From assembly GCA_947687605.1 (NCBI GenBank), contig CANTUT010000927.1, positions 245,001-309,000 of the forward strand: DNA of 64,000 nt. Reading direction: 5' to 3'. Origin of the DNA: Reutealis trisperma. Its lineage: Eukaryota > Streptophyta > Magnoliopsida > Malpighiales > Euphorbiaceae. A program made the translations under genes and the position numbers. Shown in pieces: positions 52,313 through 63,655 of this stretch; within the stretch, counting starts at the first letter, position 1; the number at the start of each line of letters is the position of its first letter. Below the pieces are notes generated by a model. That model was not told the DNA's origin. It searched no databases and was given only the letters and a program-made list of their open reading frames with translations.

Positions 52313-52346
<34 letters not shown>

Positions 52347-55300
52347 TACAATATGGGAAAAATTTCAGGCATTCTCTCCCCTCATTTTCCATCATTTCCA
52401 AATGGCTGTTATCATCAATCTGAATGCTTAACTATTCTCCCTAAGCCATAAGGAAGATATCTTGTGCCCAACCACCAGCTTCCAAAACCCATTCTGCAGT
52501 CTAGTTCTACTCTTATAAGCACTGGGGGTGGAGGGGCAGGGCAAGTACAAGAAAAATGAAAATCTTGCTTTTCATTTCTCATAAATCAGGATTTTCAAGT
52601 TCTTTCCATTTATCATGATAAATCCTTCTGTCAACTTATAGGAAATTATTGTTCAAAATTTCACCCCATAACAGTAACCAATTTATCTCTCAAGACAACA
52701 TGGGAGACAAAACAAGTTATTATTATAATATCAAGCAAAGGGTAAATTGGAAATACCACAATACAACTGTTTTCTGAAGATGCAAGCCTCTCCATATCAT
52801 CAACCCAGTTTAAAGCTCTATAGAGGTACATTAAAAGTGTGTCAACTCCCTCCCTTACTGACAAAGTCAACTCTTTCTCACGAGAAATTTCCAAATATCT
52901 GTAGTACATATATAAGGGAGGGCAGACAATATTAGTTGCAGATTAAAACAATTATAACATGTGAATGATCCAGTCAAAAAGTGTAGACACCTGATAATGT
53001 TCTTAATTGCAGACTCAAGTAAATTAGATCTGGTTGGTGGATTCAAAATAAAATCATTATCTACTGCAGTATCTACACCAGCTTTCCTCAGGAAAATAGC
53101 TCTTTGTATAGCCATCAATCCATCATCCACAACATCTTCAAGCGGGGCAGGGGGAGGATGCAAGCCCCAATATCGGTTCCTAGGAACCTGAAAAAGGCCA
53201 GTTCAATAGTATGACTGCAAACACATGAGTACTTCAGCGCATATTTAATGTACTCTGTACAAACAAGTAAACAATAAGAATGGTAATGTTCAACAACACA
53301 TAATATGTACGATCTAAGAAACTGCTCAACAGTAACATAAATGCACACATTCATAAGTATATACAACAGGATCAACTGAAATGCATTTTTAGGAATTGTA
53401 CTTTTTTGCAGTCATATGAAGTCTTTGGACATAGAGTAATGCACATATCTTCAAAAATCAAAGTATGTACTTTAGTTTATGGACAAGGTACTGTTCCCAG
53501 GTTCTACGTGGAGTTGTCGACTTATGCTTCTAGAGCTATCCAAGGGGTCTCCTTGGATGTTATCCAGTGCAATTAGAGGGCATTACTTTATGGCTTATGT
53601 TTAATTTCTTGCTGTGGTCACTTGAGTTATGTAGGAGAAATCCTTCTCCTCCACAAGAGTATATTCATTTCTTTCTTTTTTTCGCAACAAAAAAAATAAA
53701 ATAAAATTTCTTATCTAAAAAATTGCCAAGCTCAACCGAATAGGATTTTCTTCTCCATTTGCTGAACAATGTCCATCAAACACATTTACAATAGCAGCTA
53801 ACCATCCTAGTCATGCAAAGTAATTGATGAATGTATATATAAAAGCACACATATAATGACCAAATATCCAAAAGAAACACATCAAGAACTTTTCTTCCAT
53901 TTCGCCCAAAATAACTTCATCGAATCGAAGATTCCACTTTTCTCGTTCACTATAATCCATTACTTCTTTGGTTTAAGATAGATTAAAGGGTCAAATTCTC
54001 ACTCATCTACATTCCCATTTTAGTTTTAAATAAGTAATTTTATGGCAAGCCTAAGTTTGATGGTGCTGACGTAATCTAAGACAATTTTCACTAAGAATTA
54101 TGTGAAACGCTAGATGAAACACAAATGACACAACCCAATTTATAATAATATTACCAGCAGTGACCAGCGATTTGGATCTCGCATTATAAATGGAAATACT
54201 TCAGAAGGCTGCATTGTCTCTGACTGCAAAAAGTGATTCACTGCTTCCTCAAAATGCAAGTCGAAAAGCAAAAGAAAACCCACTTGAGCATGAACAAATG
54301 ATAGCATTTCTTTTGACATTTCACCTTCACATTCAAGCTCCTCCACTAAGGAAATGGCTTCCTTGAAGTTTTTCTTTCTTAACAGATCTTTGATTTGTTC
54401 TTCAGAAGGCACTTTATGGTAGCAGATAACCTGGCAATAGCCAAGATGAATTACAATAATCTATTGACAATTCTTATCATCTAAGTCAAAAGAAAAAAAT
54501 CACAAGTTTGCAGCCAGGACAACAAACCGTATGCAACTGATTTAAGGAATATGTCAGCAAATCCCATCACACACAATTAAGAATCCAAATAAGTAAATTT
54601 AAATGCGCAATACCATCGCTACAAGATGCAAAAATATGTCCAACCAAGGAAAATAAAGCGGGCCAGAATTAAGGATCCTTTTCTCATAACCCAGGGCACA
54701 AATAATCTCAATGACTATCAAAGTAACTAAAAAATATGAAGTTTAAGCACTTTTTTACTTCTAGCATAACTTTTTAATTTTAATAGCACAAATAAAGACC
54801 AATTTTAAGTGTTATAATTCATTGATTCGTAAGGTTCACTCACCAATAAGTAAGTGGTAAAGATGAATTCACAAGCAAAAGAAAAATGATGAAGATGAAT
54901 TAATTCCATCAAAATCAAATTCACATTAAACACATAATATCATTTAGAAGATCATGCCCCTCCTATTAAATCACATCATTTGACCAAAATTGAAAACTTA
55001 AAAAGTAATAATTTGGACTTTGCAAATCTCCTTGTGGTCAGTGTTAATTGCCTTCCACAAGAATTCAGCAAATAAATCTAAAAAAGATGTGATTATCAAA
55101 GTTCCTATATTTCATATCCTTTTAATTTGCCCCTTCTCCACATAACCAGACAGCATCATGGTGTCTTTGGCAGCTTATGAAGCTAGGAGGCCCAATCCCA
55201 ACTTATTTGGGCGTGGGGGAAGCCTAGGGAAAGAAAGAGAGGGGGATAAATGGGGACGGGGAAATGGGTTTTCTACTATTTGGGAAGCCACAGGAATGGA

Positions 55301-56365
55301 CTATAACCAGTAAAATCATCCCCTGTATCCCCCACATAAAATCTTCCCCCAATTTTGGAGAGAAAGCAAGGAAACAAATTATCTAAAAATTTACATTTTA
55401 ACCCCATCACTTCCTTTGACTCTACAATAACGGGTGAAAAATATGATAGATTTTAACCTTTTTTTCTCCACCTTTCCCTCCCTATACTTTCAACACTTAC
55501 CATACAAGACAAGAATTTTTTTCTCCTCCCTTTCTTCCCCCCCTACAACATTTTTTATAGTTCTAAATTTCTTTATCAAATTCATAAGAGCATGGTTTTC
55601 TTTTCTTTACCTTAGATATGCCCATCACTTATAACTTGGAGGAAAAACAAATAACAGAATGTTCTTTTTTTCTTTTTGTGAAGATTTCACAGCTAGGAAA
55701 TCCATTACTTAACAGCTATGATTAGTAGTTAGTAGGTTTTATCCATGATTGGAAAGGAAAGGCCAGAGTGAAATGGGTGAAGATTTTTATTTTATTTTAT
55801 TTTTTTTCAATTCTGCCATGTCTGGTTTAGAAATATATTTTCTTTATTTAGTTCTCTATTCACTTTCCCTCATAAAACTTACAAGGATATCAAGTTTCCT
55901 TCCTCTCACCCCCTTTCCCTCATTCATTCTCCCATCCTTCTCTTACAAAAACTGGTTGAACTAATGTTTATGATCTGGTCCAGCAATAACTAGATGTTAC
56001 AAGAGAAGGGATAGGGGGCTCCACTTACTATCCAAACTCTTGGATTACAGAGCTTTTGGTAACCACAGAGTTTCCTAGATTAGGAGCACCTAAAAAGAGG
56101 TTTCTTCCTTTATTTCCCTCAGCCATTCTATAAACTTTGGTTGATGCTTACATCATCATTTTACATATCAATGAAAACTTGGTTGATTCTTCACATCATC
56201 ATTTGACACGTTAATTAAAAAATACAATGTTAATAAGAACCACACATAAAATGTGTCTGCGTTAAGATTTGCTAATCAAAATATTAAATCCAAGAAAGAA
56301 AAGAAAGGAAAAAAGCCTTCCAAAATATAACCAAGCAGCCAGATACAAAGAAAAACTTATAAAAG

Positions 56366-56399
<34 letters not shown>

Positions 56400-57548
56400 C
56401 GTAATTAAGAGAAATCAATTGCATACCTTGGTGGGTGTAGCGACGGCAACAAGTTTTCCATCCCCACCTTCCTCATTGGCAACAATACATGGCCCAACTG
56501 CTTCCCCACCAAGAATAACTGTCTGAATACAGCTGCCAGTTCTCTTATTATATAACTCCAACTTCCCATCCCTCACAAGCACTACATACGAAGATAATTC
56601 CCCAACAGAATCTGGACTGCCACGGAAAACCAAGCTCCCTCCAACTGGCTGTCCATACTCATTAACAACAATTCCGACATTGTCTACCAGCATTAGGACC
56701 TTCTTCTCTTTCCATAACAATTTAAGCATCGATGGGCTAGACACATCCGGTAATGAAAATATCACACCACTTTGCCCCGTAACACAAGAAAACAAACTGT
56801 ATCCATTAACAGTACCAACAATTATGGAATCATTGAGCCACACGATGGTCTTAACCCCATCAATGCACTGTATCTCTTTCAAGATTACTAAAGACCCATT
56901 TAAACTATCAATTTCCCTGTCAGTCTTAGTCTTAGCTAGTCTATTGTTGCCGAAAACAAGCTCTATTAATATCAATCTTTTACCAATCACAACAGCAAAA
57001 ACATTATTATTATTACCTTCACTCTGTTGCACAGGTTCTTTGGTTTTGACCCCATTAGGTCTAATCCCACCTCCCAATTTCTGCAAAATTCGCTGACTTG
57101 CACTTGCACTGGAAGAAGATTCCAAGTTATTACCAGATTTAATACCCAATAAACTAGTGCTCTCCAAATCACGGCTTCGAATTCGCTTGGCAATGGCAGA
57201 AACTCCTTTAAGAAAACTCAATTTCTTGACAGGCTGAGACAAAAGAGAATCCACCAAAAACAAGGAACCATCACAGAGAAGAAGAACCTTCCCAATATCA
57301 GAAAGCACAAAGAAAATTTCTATGGGAGAATCCCCAAGAGAAACGCTTCTCTGAAAATCGAGAGTGTCTTGTTTGATAGAGAATAAAATGAGGGATCCAG
57401 AGAAGGTTCCGATATAAATTAGGGTTTGAGAATCGGAAATGGAAGTAGAGATAGAGAGAGATCGGATTGAAGTGCGAGAGTAAGAGTAGAGATCAATGTT
57501 AGAGAGTGGCTCGAGGACGGTTCGAGCAGAGGGATCGGGTTTTGCCAT
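42055..57548 (-). CDS. VPS3: Vacuolar sorting protein 3 (VPS3), CORVET subunit, 14 exons, 1003 aa
   Basis: Start ATG at 57548; TGA at 42055-42057. Exons (minus strand): 57548-56427, 54430-54155, 53187-52991, 52898-52757, 50447-50175, 50092-50020, 49336-49288, 48797-48509, 48305-48250, 47125-47057, 46945-46834, 45525-45436, 44275-44105, 42147-42055. They total 3012 nt in one open frame, every intron is GT-AG, and all phases agree. Exon 1 (residues 1-374) carries the N-terminal CNH/citron-like beta-propeller region. Residues 375-915 form the clathrin-repeat-like helical middle, with the Vps39 domain-1 block (ELETLLDESGHLRTLAFLF) about 580-690. The C-terminus is the Vps39 domain-2 zinc finger with C949, C952, C971 and C974, and the protein ends GWLVTR. 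In plants VPS3 with VPS8 forms the CORVET tether on late endosomes and is needed for vacuolar transport. VPS39 of HOPS is the related alternative, but the sequence reads as VPS3. No stops or shifts, so I consider it functional. Confidence 0.95.
42581..42690. repeat. Compound microsatellite (AAT)n(ATT)n(TG)n(TA)n in VPS3 intron 13
   Basis: Adjacent pure tracts: AAT then ATT trinucleotides, about seven TG units, then about 24 TA units. ORFs across it are artefacts. Confidence 0.9.
42700..43955. mobile_element. Possible non-autonomous DNA element in VPS3 intron 13
   Basis: CCGAACC/GGACCGA-type words cluster at both ends (42722-42900 and 43745-43955) in opposite senses, around a very AT-rich core. 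The right end reads GGACCGAACCATGCTCAGCCC. This resembles plant MITE-like elements with CCGAACCGA-rich ends. Terminal repeats are not clean and no target duplication was found, so this is tentative. Confidence 0.3.
44785..44808. repeat. 24-base G homopolymer in VPS3 intron 12
   Basis: Run of 24 G on the plus strand, followed by TGGGGGTGG and further G-rich sequence to about 44840. The transcribed VPS3 RNA would carry C, so the G-run is on the template strand. Confidence 0.9.
50940..51000. repeat. (ATAC/TACATA)n(TG)n microsatellite in VPS3 intron 4
   Basis: Alternating purine-pyrimidine sequence changing from ACATAT units to TGTG units. Confidence 0.85.
51380..51666. repeat. Long (AC)n / ACAT-type purine-pyrimidine array in VPS3 intron 4
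   Basis: (AC)n from 51380 to about 51417, then degenerate ATAC, ACAT and TATG units to the target duplication at 51667. It continues as (TG)n after the solo LTR, to about 52343. Confidence 0.85.
51667..52317 (+). mobile_element. Solo LTR (51672-52312, 641 bp) with 5-bp target duplication in VPS3 intron 4
   Basis: The LTR begins TGATGGAGAATC and ends CCTACATCA, giving TGATG...CATCA inverted termini. It is flanked on both sides by ATATG (51667-51671 and 52313-52317). A TATA-like CTCTATAAATCC lies at about 52033 and an AATAAA at about 52083, placing its promoter on the plus strand, antisense to VPS3. No primer binding site, polypurine tract or coding sequence adjoins it, so it is a recombined solo LTR. 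The family is not certain; size and ends would suit Copia. Confidence 0.85.
55180..55960. other. Possible degenerate transposon in VPS3 intron 1
   Basis: Purine-rich (GGGAAAG, GGGGATAAATGGGG) at one side and pyrimidine-rich (CCCCTTTCCCTC, TCCCATCCTTCTC) at the other, like the mirrored ends of hAT-type non-autonomous elements. No clean inverted repeat was found. Confidence 0.2.
56369..56398. repeat. (AT)15 microsatellite next to the VPS3 exon 1 donor
   Basis: Pure AT repeat 29 bases into intron 1, on the minus strand side of the 56426 splice donor. Confidence 0.9.
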
Positions 57549-58236
57549 GGAATTGTCAAGAGTTTGTTGGAGAGGTTAGGCACCTAGGACATGGAAGAGA
57601 ATTCCGAATAACAATAAGGGAAAAATGTTTATGGCTAGGATAAGGTAAGCCCTTACGTTTTTTTTTTTTTTCGACCATTTACACCCAGAATTAAGTTGTC
57701 TATGTATTTTAAGCCCCTTGGCTGACGGAATCTTATTTAACTAAGAAACACCGTTTATTCTCCCTACAGCAGTTAAGATTACTGCCATAACCATTAGCAA
57801 ACAAACCTTATGAGATCCCTAAAAACAAACCTTTAGCAAAAGAAAATCCTTGTTTCCTAAAAAATTATTATGGCTTAAAGAATACGAGAAAGAAGAAAAC
57901 CTTTTTAGTGGATATTCTCATTATTGTATTGAATAAAGCTCTGTTTGCTAGTGTTTTGTGGTCCTTCGATCTATGTAAAACAGGTAAGATTCGATTCTCT
58001 GTTCATTATTTGTTAAATAAAAAAGTGATTGTTAATGGTCCAAATGTTCTTTTGGTAAAGCTATATGTGCTGTCTTTTTGCATGTAGTGATAGTAGTTGG
58101 GTTTATTATATTATCTTTTTTCCATTGTTATATCGATTTATACTTTGATGCCATGTGAAATGTACATGCAATGTTGTATTGTTGTGAGACAAAATGGGTC
58201 TTATTTTTGTCTTTTTCTATTTGCTATTGTGACAGC
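57549..58236. other. Region between VPS3 start and the MULE remnant
   Basis: Must hold the VPS3 promoter and 5' UTR. I see no decisive core element. A T-run at 57659-57671 and AT-rich sequence are the main features. Confidence 0.4.
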
Positions 58237-61200
58237 ATGAAGGAAATTGTCGATTTAATTTTTAACTATGGCGGTAGTTGGGAGGTGTGTGAAAATGGTA
58301 AGCTTTTGTATGTGAATAGGAGTATTGATTTGTTGTATGACTTTGACCCTGATTTCTTGAATTATGGAGACATATACTTTATAGATACCATAAAGTATTA
58401 GGGTACCCAAATGTGAAGAAAATATTTGTTCTTAAGCCAGGAAAAAACCTAAGGGATGGGTTGTTTTTAGTAGACAATGATGACAGTATTAGGAGAGTTC
58501 TGAAATATATAACAAGTAACAGTTGAGTGGGGGAGATCGAGTTTTATGCAAATCATGAAGTAGATGTGCCTAAATTTGGAACTCAAGTTTTGCCATTAGA
58601 ATACAATCCTTCAAGGAATGAGGTTGAAGTAGCTAATGTAGAGACATAGCATGGAGATGAAGCTTTAAATGAAGATGGAGCATTAAATGAAGAGGCAGAG
58701 CATATAAATGCATATGCAGAGGAAGTGAATGCAAGTGTAGAAGAAGTTTATGCTATACAGATCTCTTAGTTGGAAATGCACAAGAGTTTGGTACACAATA
58801 CAATGTTAACTGTCCTAGTGGTGTTGGATCTAGTAAAGGGGATGCAGTAGACACAACTTATGTACATCTAATGGTTATGTAAGTGACCAAGAACAAGAGG
58901 ATGGGGCAGATACAAAATATGAAGAAAAGGATAGTGATTTGAGTGGAGAAGAAGCTGAAGTAGCTAAGGAGGTTCCCCTAAAAGAAAGAGTGCATTATAA
59001 TGGAGATCATGGTCATTTCATGTTGGGCATGACCTTTGCTAATGCTGTTGAAGCAAGAGACACCACAGCTAAGTATGCTATTGCTCAAGGGAAAAAGCTG
59101 AAAATCCACCCAAATGAGCCAAATAGGATAAGAGTGAAGTGCATAAATGAAGATGGGTGCCCATTTATGCTATTCATTTCAAAAGATGGTGATAACCCAG
59201 GTTTGGCTGTGAAGACTTTTCAGCCAGAGCATAAGTGTTATAGGGATTTCTCACTCCCTAGTGCAAGTTATACCTTTCTACCTAAATATTTCAAAGATAT
59301 AATATACAAGAACCCTGCTTTCAAAGTGGCAGACATGAAGCAAGAAGCTAAAGAGGTCTTAAAGATAAACGTCAGCTTGTACAAGTGTAAAAGGGCAAAA
59401 AGAAAGGTAATTGAAGAGCTAGATGGGAGTTTCAGGGTTGAATTTGAGTATTTAGAGGCATATGCTGCTACTTTAAAGAGGACTAATCCAGGAAGTAAAG
59501 CAAAGATTGAATTATGCAAAGACTCTTTAAAAGAAGGGAGGAGAGTGTTTAGAAGAATGTTTGTGTGCTTTGATGTTTGTAGGAGGGGTGGAAGGCAGGA
59601 TGTAGACCAATCATTAGTCTAGATGGGTGTATTTTAAAAGGAGTCTGCAAGGGGCAGCTTCTCTCTGCAGTGGGCATAGATGGAGATGATTAAATGGTGC
59701 CTATTGCATGGGTTGTTATTGATAAAGAAAATACAAACAACTGGACACGGTTTCTCTGTTGGTTAGCACAAGAATTGGAGCTTGATGATGGTTCTACCAT
59801 CACACTAATTTCAGACATGCAAAAGGTCAACTTTTACTTTTATTTGGCTGTTTATTGCTCATGTTTCTTTTTTTTGTTATAATTGTATATCACACACTTT
59901 AAAGGATTTTTAACTGTAATTTTTCTCATTGTAAAGACTTATGAATGCTGTTTTGAAAGTTCTGCCACAAGTTGAGCACCGTTGGTGTGCAAGACATATA
60001 TTTGCAAACTAGTTTAAGAAATTTAGAGAAGGAGAGTTAAGGAAGAAATTTTGTGTTTGTGCTTGGAATACGTATGAAGAAGAATTCAAAGATAACCTAT
60101 TGAAATTAGGAGAGCTTAGCAAGAAGGAGGTTGAAGATCTTTTAAAATATCCTCTATGCACTTGGTGCCGAGCATACTTCAGCAGTAGATGCAAGAGCTT
60201 CATGGTTGACAGCAACCTTGCAGAGTGTTTTAACGCATGGATTTTTAGAGCAAGACACAAGTCGATAGTTAGCATGCTCAAGGACATAAGACTGTAAGCT
60301 ATGAATTGGATCAAAGATAATAAAAGTGTTGTTGATAAGTGGTTCAATGAATGGAGTCCAAGCTCCATGCGAATGTTCCAAGATAATAAAGAAAATGCAG
60401 CAGGATGCAAGGTGGTGTTTAATGGGGATGTAGGATATAAGATTGGGAAAGATGCAGAAAAACATGTAGTGTTCCTTGACAAGGAACTTTGCACCTGCAA
60501 AGCATAGGATTTAATAGGAATCCCATGCTCACATGCTATATGTGCAATGTACCATTCCAAAATCAACCCATTAACACATATTTCTAAGTTATACTGTCGA
60601 TCAACCTACTTAGCTGCATATCAAAATCCAATTCAACTTGTACCTAGGAAGAGATTTATGAAGTGTGATCAATATGCTCTAATTGAACCCCCACCTCATG
60701 TCAGACTTAATGGTAGACCTAAGACAAAGAGGGTCAGAGCCTCAAATGAACCAAACTCCACAAGAAACAACAATAATAGTGGTGGAAAATTGACAAAAAA
60801 AGGCCTGAAGCAGAAGTGTGGCTTGTGCCATCAAACAGGACACAACAAAAGGTTATGTCCAAATAAAGGCAATCAGGTAAATTGCTTTTCAATATGGCTG
60901 TTTATGATTGTTATGGTTATATTATAGAAAATTTTACTGTTATTACTATCAGGCACCTCCAACATCTACCCAAGAAACAACTAAAGTGACAACAGAAGGA
61001 AGTGAGACAGTCCCACAAGCTGAACCCCTTATTGGCCTCAATACATAGTCTGCTAGTACCATTACTATCTCATATGTGATTGAAAACATTGGATCACATA
61101 ACAATGTGGGAGCTGCATCAACAATGACAAAAGGGAAGGGCAAAAAACATTTTAAACCTACAACAAGAAGTTTAGGAGGAACATGTGAGAGGCAAGTGAG

Positions 61201-61910
61201 AAAGCAAAATTTTGGTCATGGTTGCTTTATCAATTTAAACACAGGCAAAATGATATTAAATATGAGTAAATATAACATTTATGCCTGTGTTTTATTTTGG
61301 TGTTATGCATATTTTTATAGAAATTATGGTTATGATGCATAAATGGCTGTGTATGCATGATGGTTGGCAATATTTTATCTTTATAATTGTGTGTTGTTGT
61401 GAGTGGTTGTTGAATGCATCATGGTTGGGTGATAGACTTGTTTGAACTTGGTGGATGTTGGCTGTGAAATAAGCCATTAGATTATGTTCTTTGTTTTTTC
61501 AGCCTGGACTGCCAACGGAGAAGATCAATGATCAAGGAATGCCAACTAAGATGAATATTCATAATTCTGATCTGGAGACTAGATTTCCAATACCAAATGA
61601 ACGAGAAATTAGGAAGAGTAAAGTTTCACAGGTTGGATCTACGAGCAATGCAAGAAAGATTACCTTTCAAAGGGATGAGGCAGAAGTAAGACTTGTAAGA
61701 GATCTTCCTTTTAATGCTCTAGGTTTGCAATGGCATGGAACACCCTGTGTTACAACTAGAAAATTGCAAGAACAAACTGAATTATGTATTGGTAGACTAA
61801 AGAAAAAAGCAAAAGCAACTGAAGATGGAGCTAGTTCAGTTTCTAATGCTATAGTCAATAAGGATTCTGTGTGGCGTTTGTGTCTGTGTTTTGGCTTCAG
61901 TTTAGTGTGA
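58237..61910 (+). pseudogene. Mutator-like element (MULE) transposase, broken
   Basis: From ATG 58237 the reading gives an N-terminal PB1-like block (VKKIFVLKPGKNLRDGLFLV), a MuDR DNA-binding domain (58939-59450), and the MULE transposase domain. Its likely DDE residues are D in SLDGC (about 59620), D in LISDMQK (about 59817) and E in NLAECFN (about 60225). Then come a SWIM finger CTCKA-stop-DLIGIPCSHAI (60490-60540) and a CCHC knuckle CGLCHQTGHNKRLC (60818-60860). Plausible introns are 60877-60952 and 61196-61502; the last exon ends at 61910. Normally it excises and inserts the element. Stops (after GDD, AN, RL, CKA, GLNT and in the N-terminus) and a frameshift near 59585 inactivate it. Typical MULE terminal repeats were not found. 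Confidence 0.9.
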
Positions 61911-62409
61911 ACTTATTATTGTTTAGTTTTAGTGGCAGACATAGTACTATCTTGATGTATTTTGGCTTACCATATATTTTGGACACAAACTGAGTTCCCT
62001 TAGTGTTCATTTTATGAAGTAGAAGTATTAGGATGCTTAAGCAACTTCTAAACTCATGCCTATTAGTTTTCATTGGCAGCCTTTTTTTTTTTTTTTTGAA
62101 AGAGCAGCTTTTTGATTTTTTTCTCAAAAAAGGCAATTTTTTTTAAGTATTTTACTTTTCATTTTGACTTCATTAACAATAGATGTTTATGGCCAAATAG
62201 GAGCATAAATTTGTAAATAATAATCAATTGATGTTATCGACATGATAATTCACAAGCTTTTTTTCCATTTCACTTTCCATAATACCATTAACAACACAAG
62301 GAACTTGCATCTACAACCATTACAAACTACACGAATTACATGCTACAACCATTAGATACTGCATACAACCACAATATAGACATAAAATAAAGAAAAACAA
62401 AAAGATAAT
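61911..62409. other. Intergenic between MULE and GRF gene
   Basis: Convergent gene ends; T-rich runs at 62081-62097 and 62137-62144. No gene seen. Confidence 0.5.
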
Positions 62410-62996
62410 CTATGACAGACAAAGAGTAATGTATGTTACTTTCTTCTTCTTCTTTGTGCTTTTAATTTGTCTTAGTGTGTCCTTCTTCAATTCTTTTAAG
62501 TCTTTCCATAAATCATTAATCTCCATCTCTACCAGCTCAGCATCATTTCTTGTGTACAATCCCTTCAATTTCTTGTTCTCTGCTAACAACATCCTTTTTT
62601 CATATTTCAATTCATTTAATAAAGTCTTTACTTGATCACTGATAGGTTGATCATGCCACTGGAAATACCCACAACCATTTACCTGACATTTGTAAAAAAA
62701 AAAAAATCAAAATTACCATCCCTTTAATTTCATAAATCACCATTATTAACAAAAAACAAAAACAAAAACAAAAACCGAAACCAAAACAAAATTTTCTTAA
62801 TTCATAAACTTACCTCATAATTTGGACAACCATAGAACTTACGTCTAGGATTCTCATCGGTCCAAGACGTCCACCTTGGAGCCAAAAATCTTAACCCATT
62901 CCTTCGACATTTGTAGAATCGTCTTGCTCCTTCATAATCGATTTCCATGTTCGATCTCCTGTTAAAGCTTGCATTTGATGAAGATAACGATGCCAT
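62410..62996 (-). CDS. GRF-type zinc-finger protein (At4g04775-like), two exons, 151 aa
   Basis: Exon 1 62996-62814 (residues 1-61) and exon 2 62682-62410 (90 residues plus stop), joined by a 131-base GT-AG intron in phase 0. The splice rebuilds a GRF finger: C30, then WTSWTDENPRRKFYGCPNYE, then VNGCGYFQWHD, with C57 and C65. The usual first C.C pair has only C30, so one of the four ligands seems replaced. Residues about 85-140 are a charged coiled coil (LKYEKRMLLAENKKLK onward) ending in a lysine-rich tail. GRF fingers bind nucleic acid in some proteins; the role of these short plant versions is not established. The frame is open. It is convergent with the MULE remnant, which may have carried it. 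Confidence 0.75.
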
Positions 62997-63655
62997 TTCA
63001 CTTGAAGATCACCATGCCTATTCAAGCTTGTACCTTCAATGTTGTCATTTTGCTTGAATGTATTTCAAGGGTTTTTGAAATTGGGAGGATTTGAAGTTTT
63101 TGATTGAGAAGAAAGATGAATAGTACCTTCTGCAATGGTACTTTGCACTTTTAATCCTAGTCACTATTTAGTATGTAATGTTAGTCCGTTAAATAATTTA
63201 GTCATTCTGTTAAGAATTTCCATAAATTTCCATTAGTCAACATTGAAAATAATATTTTAATATAAAAATCTATATTTTTCTACCCAAAATACCCCTCTTT
63301 GAATCAATAAGTAAATTACTCTTTGAATCAATAAGTAAATAAGTACCTTATCATTTCTAGCTCACTTTTTTCCCTTGCATTTTTTGGTGCACTCTTTCTC
63401 TTTCTCTCTTTCTATTACTCTCATATTTGTAGGTAACGTCATTTTTCATATTTCTAGCCCCCTTTAAATGTGATATTGCATATTGAGCTATTGATTTGGA
63501 GTTTGTGATCTTAGTTTTTCATTTATTATTTTTTAGTTTGTATTTTTATTTTTGGATTTTGGTTTTTGGTATTTTAAATGAAAGAAATTTGAGTTTTTTC
63601 ATTTGGGTTTTGGTTTTATATACATAATATGAATGCAATGCTGCAGGTGCAAGAA
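62997..63655. other. Spacer between divergent GRF-like ORFs
   Basis: No coding sequence seen. A pyrimidine-rich stretch (63365-63430) and a TGCAG at 63641-63645 precede the next ATG and could be a 5' UTR intron end. A direct repeat CTCTTTGAATCAATAAGTAAAT occurs at about 63296 and 63322. Confidence 0.4.

Noticed and set aside
56680..57096. 138-aa plus-strand open frame opposite VPS3 exon 1
   Set aside because: Antisense shadow of a well-supported coding exon; no motif.
57655..63240. Possible MULE terminal inverted repeats near 57.66 kb and 63.15 kb
   Set aside because: The two segments show only loose similarity, and in direct rather than inverted orientation, so no terminal repeat could be supported.
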